The notes under the pieces are model-generated. The model was given only the letters and a program-made list of their open reading frames with translations, had not been told where the DNA came from and searched no databases. 64,000 nt of DNA from Bacillus_BD sp963787345. Lineage in GTDB: Bacteria; Bacillota; Bacilli; Bacillales; Cytobacillaceae. The translations under genes and the position numbers were made by a program. The DNA is taken from contig CAWBCW010000026.1 in the NCBI GenBank assembly GCA_963787345.1, forward strand, positions 434,001-498,000. Reading direction: 5' to 3'. This document shows positions 37,394-45,386 of the stretch, one piece after another. Position 1 is the stretch's first letter. Every line of letters begins with the position of its first letter.

Positions 37394-37478
37394 ATAAAGG
37401 CAAACTATTCGAAAGAATAGGACGCAAAGCTCTAGGGTCTACGGTTAAAAGATTAACTATGATCGCCTGGCTGCCAAT
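37394..37478 (+). promoter_or_regulatory. Cyclic di-GMP-I (GEMM) riboswitch
   Basis: The sequence AAAGGCAAACTATTCGAAAG followed by AATAGGACGCAAAGCTCTAGGGTCTACGG (in two arms) and GATCGCCTGGCTGCC follows the GEMM-I consensus closely: the GGCAAAC start, a GAAA tetraloop in P2, the GGACGCAAAGC core, and the closing CTGGCTGCC. It senses c-di-GMP. A terminator lies 20 bases downstream at 37500-37532, followed by remains of a chemotaxis receptor, a common target of this class. Confidence 0.92.
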
Positions 37479-37499
37479 AATTATAGTGTTATTTCTATT

Positions 37500-37533
37500 G
37501 GCTATTTTATGAATATAAAATAGCCTTTTTTTA
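37500..37533 (+). terminator. Terminator of the c-di-GMP riboswitch
   Basis: GGCTATTTTAT (37500-37510) pairs perfectly with ATAAAATAGCC (37515-37525), followed by seven T. It is the likely expression platform. Confidence 0.9.
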
Positions 37534-37599
37534 TTTCATTGAGGAATGAAGGAATTTATTTTGCCTGCAGCATTAAGGGAGAAAGTAAAATTAAAGCAG

Positions 37600-37891
37600 A
37601 GTTATTGAATGGTACTAACGCATCCCTCAAAACGATTACTCCTTTAAATTACGAACTGACAAAACCTAAATTAATGGATACAGCCTTACATTTACAAGCG
37701 GTCAATATCTTCATCTAGTCAAGAGGTGAATAGTTCGATTCAAGAAATTGCAGCTAGGGAAGAGGAATCAGCAGCAGAAGTGTAACAAACAATAGACTAA
37801 TTGTTCAATAGAAGAGGTAGCTAGAAGTTCAGTAGAATTAGCTAAGCTATCAGAGGAGTTAAATGGATTGGTACGTCAGTTTCAACTTTAA
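37600..37891 (+). pseudogene. Remnant of a methyl-accepting chemotaxis protein
   Basis: Pieces of the cytoplasmic signalling domain of a chemoreceptor survive in broken frames. Around 37706-37784 the frame reads SSSSQEVNSSIQEIAAREEESAAEV before a stop, close to the hairpin tip of receptors. At 37805-37891, in another frame, SIEEVARSSVELAKLSEELNGLVRQF ends with QL and a stop, the usual receptor C-terminus. The N-terminal sensor and membrane part are gone or unreadable. It follows the c-di-GMP riboswitch, so a c-di-GMP-controlled receptor has decayed here. Confidence 0.75.
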
Positions 37892-37986
37892 TTGAAGCTG
37901 TGAGTTTTAAAGGTTAATAGAATGGAGGCAGTCAAAACGTACAGCCTTCGTTCTTGTATCAACGGTTTTTTAACTTATTACGGATT

Positions 37987-38094
37987 ATGGAGGAAGCAAT
38001 GGGAAATCTGAACAGAATTATTAATGAGATGGACTTTTATTACATGGTTCAGTCGATCATGAATTTAGTTAATAAAGAAGTCGATGAATTTTAA
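37987..38094 (+). CDS. Short open frame, 35 residues, unknown
   Basis: ATG 37987 to TAA 38092-38094 encodes a 35-residue, acidic, probably helical peptide beginning MEEAMGNLNRII and ending NKEVDEF. There is no strong ribosome binding site directly before the first ATG; GGAGGAAGC before an internal ATG at codon 5 could serve. It lies between the chemoreceptor remnant and the SwrA-like gene. No family is recognised. Confidence 0.3.
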   Translation: MEEAMGNLNRIINEMDFYYMVQSIMNLVNKEVDEF

Positions 38095-38218
38095 TTTTTA
38101 CTTCGCTCCCGCCATTGCGAGAATCCAGAAATGCTATTTAGTTACGCCAACCAGCAAAATCAAAAAACTGAGTCAATAGAATATTACTTTCTCAATCTTT
38201 TATAGAAAGGTAGATTTA

Positions 38219-38566
38219 ATGTTAGTCATAAAAAATGATGTAAGGTATGAATTATTAGTAGATGAGTTTAGACTTCCGAGAGAAAAATCAGCTTTTTATA
38301 GCAAAGAATTGATGAGTTCGCTTGAACTTATCTTTTCGTATGTCTATAATTTTACCGATGTTTATTACATTGATTCCATTGATGAAGAGTTACTATACAG
38401 CTATATTAAACATCATGGGAAGAGGAATTTTAAAGAGGTTAGTTTTATTAAGGCTACCAAGGATATTAAAAACTTTCTTTACTTTTTAAATAATATTAAA
38501 GGGCTTAAAAACGTACCCAAAGTTAATTTATCAATAAATAATATTTCTTTATGGTCTAAGCTATAG
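38219..38566 (+). CDS. Small protein resembling the swarming regulator SwrA
   Basis: A 115-residue protein. Length, predicted helical content and scattered residues resemble B. subtilis SwrA (about 117 residues), the activator of the fla/che operon: YEL near the start, FYSKELMSSLELIFSYVYNFTDV, an IDEE segment followed by a Y-rich helix, IKATKDIKNFLYFL, and the ending NISLW. I recall the SwrA sequence only approximately, so this is a pattern-based suggestion. AGAAAGG lies eight bases before ATG 38219. Its neighbours (c-di-GMP riboswitch, chemoreceptor remains) fit a motility context. A core N-terminal phage-integrase-like (SAM-like) fold is the other possibility. Confidence 0.45.
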   Translation: MLVIKNDVRYELLVDEFRLPREKSAFYSKELMSSLELIFSYVYNFTDVYYIDSIDEELLYSYIKHHGKRNFKEVSFIKATKDIKNFLYFLNNIKGLKNVPKVNLSINNISLWSKL

Positions 38567-39440
38567 TTGGGGTTCAACAATAGGAAACCAATCAAATCAT
38601 TACGTGAACTAGCGAAGGAGAAAAAACTGGATTGTCGGGCATAATCCTCCTGCTTATAAAGAGGTGCGGGGTGTGTACTTAAAATTGAAATAATAGATAT
38701 TCTCAGATAGAATCAGGATTACCGAAACATAACCCTATACCGAGTCAATTAAAATAACGTATCAGTTCCTATTGATAAACCTCTAACGGTTCATCTAATA
38801 ATGAAAATTCGTAAATCTCTTCTAGGTAAATTGACATTTACTCTGCATTATTTATTAAATTTTAATGATGGCCGATTAAAATTCATCTTTCGGCATTCGT
38901 AAGCCCATTAATTATTTTTTCTAGTTTACTCCGTATATGAAGCATGAACATTGATTCAAAATAATGTAAGATATTTATTATCCAAAATTAAAACAGAATT
39001 TTTAAAACTCGTTTCCAATTAGGGGACGAGTTTTTTATTTATTATCACTGTTTATAGCTAAAGGAAATTTTTATATAGAGCACTTACATAATTATAGGAA
39101 GGGCTAAATTAAAAATATATGGAGGTAGAGCAGGAGTTAATTATCGAATTAGCATCATTTATGCTCTTATATTAGTTGTAGTTTTGATGTCAATTTCAAC
39201 GGATTTGGTTGGTTCGCTTACCTTCTTTAGATTTTTAGTTGCAACTTTGAGCTACCAAGCGGCGTCAACTTATGATCACAGATATGTTTTCCCAAAGGCT
39301 CTTGCTGTAGGGTTTTTTATTCAGTTATATTGTGGAACAAACCTATAACATAAGAGTATTTGAGTCGTCACAGACACTTTTTATGAGGTGAATTAATTAA
39401 TTCCTCGGGAATTTAAATGTATAAATCTAAAAAGTGTTAT
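38567..39440. other. Mostly non-coding stretch with one terminator and a membrane-like fragment
   Basis: No intact gene is visible in 870 bases. AAAACTCGT (39004-39012) and ACGAGTTTT (39026-39034) form a terminator stem. From about 39134 to 39349 one frame reads without a stop as a hydrophobic stretch (SIIYALILVVVLMSIS, FFRFLVATLSYQ, ending QLYCGTNL); it lacks a clear start and may be the tail of a lost gene or transposase. Its end matches another site at 49.3 kb. Confidence 0.45.
39331..39395 (+). repeat. End motif shared with 49.3 kb, copy 1
   Basis: TTGTGGAACAAACCTATAAC and the next ~35 bases resemble TTGCGGAACAAATCTATGAA and its sequel at 49305-49370, about two thirds identical. The coding phase in both ends CGTNL plus stop. 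The two sites flank the sulfotransferase region in the same orientation and look like ends of an old insertion sequence or of a duplication. Confidence 0.4.
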
Positions 39441-39495
39441 GTAGTTAACAAAAATAATATAAAATATTTGTTAATATATACACAAGAAAGTGTTA

Positions 39496-39512
39496 TGTGA
39501 AATCACTTAACA
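39496..39512. promoter_or_regulatory. Weak Crp/Fnr-like site
   Basis: TGTGAAATCACTTAACA has the left half site TGTGA and a right half TAACA, but with seven bases between, one more than the others in this region. Confidence 0.35.
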
Positions 39513-39555
39513 ATATAAAGTTCTTTCGTATATCCAAAGTAAGTTATGTCTTCTT

Positions 39556-39572
39556 TGTGAAAAAATTAACAA
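39556..39572. promoter_or_regulatory. Crp/Fnr-type operator upstream of the regulator gene
   Basis: TGTGA-AAAAAT-TAACA (39556-39571) is a near-palindrome with the six-base spacing typical of Crp/Fnr dimers. It lies about 280 bases before the regulator's start. Confidence 0.5.
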
Positions 39573-39791
39573 CTGATGGTTCAAAACTTAAAATTGTCAT
39601 CTAGTTAACAAAAATATTAAAAAATGTTTGCTAGAATATAAATAAAGAAATTATTAAGCGCTTCCAATTATGCTGGAGCACAATGTAAATACAGTAAAAT
39701 AACACAGTAAGGAATTGTCACTGATTATAATTTTGTAAGATCGGTAAGCGGACTAAGTTTTTCTGTGATTAGATTTTTGTACTCATTCATA

Positions 39792-39807
39792 TGTGAAATA
39801 ATTAACA
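39792..39807. promoter_or_regulatory. Crp/Fnr-type operator next to the regulator start
   Basis: TGTGA-AATAAT-TAACA lies 43 bases before ATG 39850. Its place suggests autoregulation. Confidence 0.6.
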
Positions 39808-39849
39808 ATGTGTCGGTGTCGTTAATATTAACCAAAGGTGGTTATGGTT

Positions 39850-40518
39850 ATGATTGCAAAAAATATTGTCCTTAACCTAGATGACTTGGGGGGATCCCCG
39901 CATTTAATAAAAAATAAATTCTTGTCACTGCCTCATCAAATAGTGAAACTTCAGCGCGGTCAAGTAATTTATCACCAAGGAGATAAAATTGACAAGATTG
40001 GCTTTATCTTAGAAGGAGTTATGAAGTGTGCTAATTATACCAATGCTGGCGATGAAATTAACCCTCATTATTTTTATGAAGGAGATATCTTTCCTGAATA
40101 TTTGTTATTAGCAGGTGAGGATGAATACATTTATACCTTGGTTGCAGAGAAGCGCTCCAAAGTAATATTAGTGGACCTACAATGTTTTAAAGATCTTATC
40201 ATGTTCGATATGGAATGTTGTCAATTACTAATTGCTTATATGGCTAAGAGAGGCTTGTTAGCAGAGAAGTGGAAACTATGCAATTGTCATGGTAATTTAC
40301 GAAGTCGCATTGCTTACATGTTGCTAGAGATATATGGCGTTTCAGATAAAGGTTGGACAGAAATAAAAGGTAGTCAACGAATCATCTCCACAAAACTACA
40401 AATATCACGTCCAGCTTATAATCAGGAAATGATTAAGCTTGAGGAAGAAAAGATTATAAAAAGGGATAAATCAAAAATTAAAATATTAAACCGTAGAAAG
40501 CTAGAAGGCTACTTATAG
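39850..40518 (+). CDS. Crp/Fnr family transcriptional regulator
   Basis: A 222-residue regulator. Residues about 20-120 form a cyclic-nucleotide-binding-like beta roll (KLQRGQVIYHQGDKIDKIGFILEGVMKC...FYEGDIFPEYLLLAGEDEYIYTLVAEKRSKVILVDL). The C-terminal winged helix (about residues 150-205) contains SQRIISTKLQISRPAYNQEMIKLEEEKII, the recognition helix. The cysteine cluster that binds Fe-S in Fnr is not present at the N-terminus, though CNCHG and MECCQ occur in the middle, so a different signal is likely. ATG 39850 is preferred after AAAGGTGG; GTG 39838 and ATG 39844 are alternatives. Candidate operators lie upstream of it, of the second sulfotransferase copy and of the transporter. It is 121 bases before the reductase gene. 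Confidence 0.88.
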   Translation: MIAKNIVLNLDDLGGSPHLIKNKFLSLPHQIVKLQRGQVIYHQGDKIDKIGFILEGVMKCANYTNAGDEINPHYFYEGDIFPEYLLLAGEDEYIYTLVAEKRSKVILVDLQCFKDLIMFDMECCQLLIAYMAKRGLLAEKWKLCNCHGNLRSRIAYMLLEIYGVSDKGWTEIKGSQRIISTKLQISRPAYNQEMIKLEEEKIIKRDKSKIKILNRRKLEGYL

Positions 40519-40639
40519 CTTAATATATAGCTTCAGGTAGTAATGATTTATGAGAAATGATAGATAAAAATGTGTAAAAGAGTCAAAAAGAATTGAAAGA
40601 TAAAACGATCTTTTAAATATAAAAAAGTAGGTGGAAGTC

Positions 40640-41599
40640 ATGAGTAGATATGATTTAGTAGTGATTGGTGCGGGTCCAGCTGGTATGACAGCTGCAATTT
40701 ATGGTGTGAGAGCAAATTTAAAAGTGTTATTGCTTGATAGATTAGCTCCAGGAGGACAAATTATCAATACCAATGAAATCGAGAACTATCCTGGGGCAGG
40801 TAAGGTGAACGGTGCTGAATTAGCTTTTAAGATGTTTGAGCATACTCAAGAACTAGGGGTGGATTTTGAATACCGTACTGTAACCAAAATTGAGAGTCTG
40901 AATGATATTAAACAAGTATACACAGAAGAAGATGACGATGTTATTGAAGCTTTAACTGTAATTGTTGCTACAGGAACCCGTCCTAGAACTTTAAACATTC
41001 CAGGCGAAGAAGAATTTAAAGGATCTGCTATTAGTTGGTGTGCCATTTGTGATGGTGCTAAATACCGTGATAAAGATGTAGTAATCATAGGAGGCGGTAA
41101 TAGTGCAGTAGATGAAGGAACTTATCTAGCAACTATTACTAAATCACTAACGATTGTAACTGATTTCGATTTAACGGCTGATCCTGTTTCCTCCGATTAC
41201 TTACGTTCATTACCGAATGTGACCGTATATCCTTATAAGCGTGTTGTAGAATTTATAGGTGAAGGAGATCGATTTAAAGGGATCAAATTTGCAGATAAAG
41301 AAACGGGAGAAAATGAACAGATTGTTAATTGTGATGGTGTCTTTGAATATATTGGGGCCATTCCATCAACAGAATTTCTTCAAGGTACAAATATAATAGG
41401 AAGTCATGGATTTATAGAAACAAATGAAAAAATGGTCACAAAAATTCCTGGGATTTTTGGGGCAGGAGATTGTATTAGCAAACACTTGCGTCAAGTAGTA
41501 ACAGCCACTTCTGATGGAGCAATTGCTGCTCAAGAAGCAAGTTCCTATATTAAAGCCTTAAGAAGACAAGAAAGTACACCAGAGGAGGTATTGGTATGA
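40640..41599 (+). CDS. Thioredoxin reductase-like flavoprotein lacking the NADPH motif
   Basis: A 319-residue protein with the thioredoxin reductase layout: FAD motif GAGPAG at residues 10-15, redox pair CAIC at 134-137, a second glycine motif GGGNSA at 151-156, and the C-terminal FAD segment GIFGAGDC. Normal enzymes have HRRxxxR near residue 175 to hold the NADPH phosphate; here the same place reads TIVTDFDLTADPVSSDYL, with no such basic cluster. Atypical reductases of this kind (ferredoxin-dependent or otherwise) are known in Firmicutes. The electron donor is thus open. ATG 40640 follows GTAGGTGG. The stop overlaps the thioredoxin start (ATGA), so the two are translationally coupled. Confidence 0.88.
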   Translation: MSRYDLVVIGAGPAGMTAAIYGVRANLKVLLLDRLAPGGQIINTNEIENYPGAGKVNGAELAFKMFEHTQELGVDFEYRTVTKIESLNDIKQVYTEEDDDVIEALTVIVATGTRPRTLNIPGEEEFKGSAISWCAICDGAKYRDKDVVIIGGGNSAVDEGTYLATITKSLTIVTDFDLTADPVSSDYLRSLPNVTVYPYKRVVEFIGEGDRFKGIKFADKETGENEQIVNCDGVFEYIGAIPSTEFLQGTNIIGSHGFIETNEKMVTKIPGIFGAGDCISKHLRQVVTATSDGAIAAQEASSYIKALRRQESTPEEVLV

Positions 41600-41907
41600 T
41601 AAAAGAACTAGTGAAAGAAGAATTTACAGCTGATTTAACTCAAGGGTCTGTTTTAGTTGATTTTTACTCTAAAACGTGTGGACCGTGTAAGATGCTTGCC
41701 TTTATATTAAATGACATTGATAAAGTTTATGGTGAAAAAGTAAAAGTAATTAAAGTTGATTTTGAAGAAAATCCAGATCTCATTGAAGAACATAATGTAG
41801 AGGGATATCCAACTTTAGTTATGTTTAAAGAGGGTAAAGAAGTATCAAGAAAAGCAGGTTTACAACAGAAACCAGTAATCACGAAAATGATTGAGGAGGC
41901 TTTATAA
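41596..41907 (+). CDS. Thioredoxin
   Basis: A 103-residue thioredoxin with the active site CGPC at residues 28-31 and the cis-proline segment EGYPTLVMFKEGKEV. It starts inside the stop of the reductase gene and ends two bases before the first sulfotransferase gene, so reductase, thioredoxin and sulfotransferase form one tight operon. It is cytosolic (no signal peptide). A 28-codon piece of a second copy of this gene lies before the second sulfotransferase. This is a second thioredoxin of accessory type, not the housekeeping trxA. Confidence 0.92.
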   Translation: MIKELVKEEFTADLTQGSVLVDFYSKTCGPCKMLAFILNDIDKVYGEKVKVIKVDFEENPDLIEEHNVEGYPTLVMFKEGKEVSRKAGLQQKPVITKMIEEAL

Positions 41908-41909
41908 TT

Positions 41910-43813
41910 ATGACAATGACAATCGATGTGACAAAGAAAGCAATTGGTTACGAATTTAAGGAACATTTAATCCATAAGCAAGCAAAAGCAGAGGCTGCCA
42001 TGTTAAAAGAGTTTGAACAAGGGCAATTTACTATGGAAGCCCCTTTAATTAAATACAACCCATACTTTGTTAATGATTTAGCCGCAGTTATGTTATTTAG
42101 AACGGAAGAAGAAACTTCCATTACCATTCGTGTATTAGGTAAAACAAAAGAAGCAGACTTTTATCATACATTCCCTAAAGGGAAAGAACATGTCATTCCA
42201 GTTCTGGGTTTATATAGTAATTACGAGAATAAAATTGAAGTCTATCCATATCAGAAATACAATCAAAAAGTAGTTCATACGATTAAAACACCTGAAGTAG
42301 CAGGGGCTAAATTGGTTGAATCGATGGATACAACACCAGAACATATGCAAGATGATGTAGTGTTCCTATGTCCTGCGGTAAATGATTTAGCCATTGCTGT
42401 TGACTATGCAGGAGATGTCCGATTAAACTATACCGTCCCAATGGTTTGGGATATTAAACGCCATCCTAATGGCAATCTCCTGCTTGGATCAGAACGCTTA
42501 ACGAAGATGCCTTACTTTGTTTCGGGTATCTATGAAATGAGCCCAGTTGGGAAAATTTATAAAGAGTACCGTGTACCTCGTGGTTATCACCATGATCAAA
42601 TTACATTACCAAATGGAGATATCGTCGCTTTAAACTGCGATTTGGACAACGGGACAGTGGAAGACCAAGCGGTTGTGATCGATAAGGATACAGGGCATGT
42701 AAAACGAACGATTACATTTTCTAACTTTATTAAGCCAGGATCTCAAAAGTCTGGTTCATGGTCAGATGAAGACTGGTTCCACTGTAATGCGGTGTGGTAT
42801 GACGAACATACGAACTCATTAACGTTTTCTGGACGTCATTTAAACGCAATGGTTAATATTGATTTTGATACAGAGCAAGTTAAATTGGATTATCTCAGAT
42901 CCAGAAGGTTGGCCAGAAGAATATCAACCATACATGTTTAAACCAATCGGTGAAGGGGATTTCGATTGGCAGTATGAACAGCATGCCAACTTAATTACAC
43001 CTTTAGGTGATGTGATGTGTTTTGATAACCACCATTTCGGAGCGCAAAATCCTGATAAATATCTTGCGGCGAATGATAGTTTCTCTCGTGGCGTGAAGTA
43101 TCGTATTGATACCGATAAGATGGAAATTGAGCAACTATGGCAATACGGAAAAGAACGTGGCAAGGACTTCTTCTCCCCATATATTTGTAATGTCTTGTAT
43201 TATAACGAAGGTCATTACTTAACACATTCAGGTGGTATTGCTTTTGACGGCAAGGGGAATGCTTCTGAAGAACTAGGCCCATTCGCTCAAATTGATGATC
43301 CGAGTGTAACATTAGAGTCTATTACAGTTGAAACCATTAATGATGAGAAAGTATTAGAATTGAAAGTAAATTCCAACTATTATCGTGCGAATAAGTTCAC
43401 GCTTTACGCTAAAGATGGCAATAATCTTTCTCTCGGTACAGGGCAACTTCTAGGGTCATTAGGAGAAACACCTCAGATGGATTACGATGTTCCTGCAGAA
43501 GATACGGGTGAAATACTACCAGAAAAGCATGAAGCGCGTCTAACGGATGAAGTTGATATGTTTACGTTTGAATCCAAGTTCGAAAAGGGTCAACTGGTTA
43601 TGTTGTTGTTAGAATCAGAGGAAGAAACGCGTAAATACTTCATCTCTACTTCTAAAGGAAAACGTGGTGCAATGTGTACAGGAACATTCTTACCTGAAGA
43701 CGATCGCGATACAAGAACGGTTATTTCAAAAGAAGGGTCTAGACGGAGAATATCGAGTAAAAGTAATTGTAGATGCCTATAAATATGATACTGGGATCAC
43801 AATTAGGGCTTAG
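41910..43813 (+). pseudogene. Aryl-sulfate sulfotransferase, copy 1, two frameshifts
   Basis: The reconstructed protein of about 634 residues belongs to the PAPS-independent arylsulfotransferase (AssT) family. Conserved parts are RGYHHDQITLPNGDIVALN, DWFHCNAVWYDEHTNSLTFSGRH and QHANLITPLGDVMCFDN, holding histidines and an arginine equivalent to the AssT active site, then SRGVKYRIDTDKMEIEQLWQYGKERG. There is no signal peptide, unlike the periplasmic E. coli enzyme. Compared with copy 2, one extra base lies near 42873-42885 (frame change within NIDFDTEQ) and another in GAAGGGTC near 43737; the true end is TAG 43811. These may be real lesions or sequencing errors. GAGGAGG precedes ATG 41910. Confidence 0.85.
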
Positions 43814-44022
43814 AGTATATCGTTAAGTCTTTAAATTAATAGAATAATAGGTAGATTGGGGAAACATATTTCATAAGACAACAGTATGTAAAAATACTTC
43901 TTTTAGAAATTTGAGGCCCCAATCTCCTTTACTATCAATTAAAGTCATGAAGAGGTCAATTGTTATTAATAAAGGATAAGCCATTTCGCTAATGAGTTGA
44001 ATGACTTCAGAAGGAGTTAATT

Positions 44023-45044
44023 ATGAAAGGTAAGTTAATTACATTAATTATAGTCGGATTATCTACTTGGTTAGCGATGTTTATTGGTGGAAGTGTTTTT
44101 CCGCTTTTAGGAACAGCGATTTCTGCAATATTAATAGGAATGATTATTCGCCATACACCACCCATCTATAACCTGATAGATAAAGTTACTAATAAATTTA
44201 TAACGTCCTATGTTTTAAAAGGTGGAATTGTATTATTGGGTTTACGATGTCGGTACAAGTATTAAATCAAGTAGGTATCATTCTTATCGTTGTAATGGCC
44301 GCTGTTATTATTAGGATCTATTTTAACAAGTATCTTTATCAATAAATGGGTTAGAGCAGATAGTAAATTAAGTTTATTGATTGGGCTTGGAACGTCTATT
44401 TGTGGAGGGTCAGCTATCGTTGCTTCAGCACCTATCATGGACGCTGAAGACGAAGATGTTGCGGTGGCTATTACGACGATGTTTGTTTTTTCAATGACAG
44501 CTTTAGTGGTTTTACCAGTAGTTGGTAAAGCATTTGGTTTTTCTGATCAATTTTACGGGATTGTTGCCGGACTTCAGTGAATGATACACCATCCGTACTT
44601 GCAACCTCTTTCAGCTGGAGCGATGAAGCAGGAGAAATTGCCACAACTAGTAAAGGTAGCAAAAACTTTATTCATTATTCCAATCACCCTTGGTCTTGTT
44701 TTTTAAAATTAAATCAACAAAAAAAGAATGGAGTAAACAATCACTCTCAAAAAGTGGGAATTATTAGTGGGAGTCAACTTAAAAGTATCATCCCTATGTT
44801 CGTCATTTATTTTACGCTTGCATTTATCTTCGCAAGTGTTGTATCTATCCCTGCCGAAGTAACAGGTATGATTAAGGATGCAAGTAAATTAATCTTTACG
44901 TTTGCTTTAGTTGCCATCGGGTTAGGGGTTCATGTTAATCAGATTAAAAAGGCTGGAATAAAGCCTATATTAATAGGTGCAGCTTGTAGTTTAGTTGTAT
45001 TAGCTATAAGTATCAGCTCAGTAATGATCATTTTACTAATCTGA
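44023..45044 (+). pseudogene. YeiH/UPF0324 family membrane protein, several frameshifts
   Basis: The intact protein would be a roughly ten-helix membrane protein of the UPF0324 (YeiH) family, often annotated as putative sulfate exporter. Recognisable parts are GGSVFPLLGTAISAILIGM, LKGGIVLLG, the hallmark LIGLGTSICGGSAIVASAP, EDVAVAITTMFVFSM, and KSIIPMFVIYFTLAFIFASV. They lie in different frames: shifts occur near 44240-44262, 44305-44320, 44570-44580, 44655-44665 and 44690-44710. GAAGGAG precedes ATG 44023. Position between two arylsulfotransferase copies is consistent with handling a sulfur oxyanion, which is an inference. Confidence 0.82.
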
Positions 45045-45124
45045 TCATTATAATTGAATTTTTATAAGTTAAAGGAGATTGCATGATAGGAAATATAAAT
45101 TTCATCCCTTTGGCAAAATAGTTG

Positions 45125-45155
45125 GGGGTGGTCTTATTAACATTACCACCCCATT
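45125..45155 (+). terminator. Hairpin after yeiH
   Basis: GGGGTGGT (45125-45132) pairs perfectly with ACCACCCC (45145-45152). The T tract is weak. Confidence 0.55.
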
Positions 45156-45252
45156 TGACACAACGGACATGTAGTGAAATTGAAAATGATCAATATTAAT
45201 CACGATCTAGAAATTGTTACTAAAAAGTTGAATTGTATTTTATGTTATTTCA

Positions 45253-45268
45253 TGTGAAAACATTAACA
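45253..45268. promoter_or_regulatory. Crp/Fnr-type operator before the second sulfotransferase unit
   Basis: TGTGA-AAACAT-TAACA, same spacing as the sites at 39556 and 39792. It lies 119 bases before the start of sulfotransferase copy 2, which has lost its own reductase and thioredoxin genes. Confidence 0.55.
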
Positions 45269-45300
45269 AAGAATCGAATTAAATTTACAAACTTTCATTG

Positions 45301-45384
45301 TTTAAAGATGGTAAAGAAGTGTTAAGGAAATCCGGTTTGCCACAAAAAACTGTAATCATCAAAATGGTTGAGGAGGCTTTGTAA
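45301..45384 (+). pseudogene. 3' end of a duplicated thioredoxin gene
   Basis: One frame reads FKDGKEVLRKSGLPQKTVII then KMVEEAL and a stop, matching the last 27 residues of the thioredoxin at 41596-41907. The upstream part with CGPC is gone. It shows that the second sulfotransferase arrived by duplication of a trx-assT unit. Confidence 0.85.
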
Positions 45385-45386
45385 TT

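Larger units (their letters stand above)
39441..39649. repeat. Direct repeat upstream of the Crp/Fnr gene
   Basis: Segments at 39441-39489 and 39601-39649, exactly 160 bases apart, share AGTTAACAAAAATA and a similar A/T-rich sequel containing TTTG. Between them lie one or two TGTGA half sites. The arrangement suggests an internally duplicated control region. Confidence 0.5.

Noticed and set aside
36600..40000. CRISPR array or phage attachment site in the gene-poor stretch
   Set aside because: No regularly spaced repeats of 25-40 bases occur; the only direct repeat is a single pair 160 bases apart, and no integrase gene is visible.
42924..43312. Minus-strand open frames inside the first sulfotransferase gene
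   Set aside because: They overlap strongly conserved AssT coding sequence in the other strand and have no start signals of their own.
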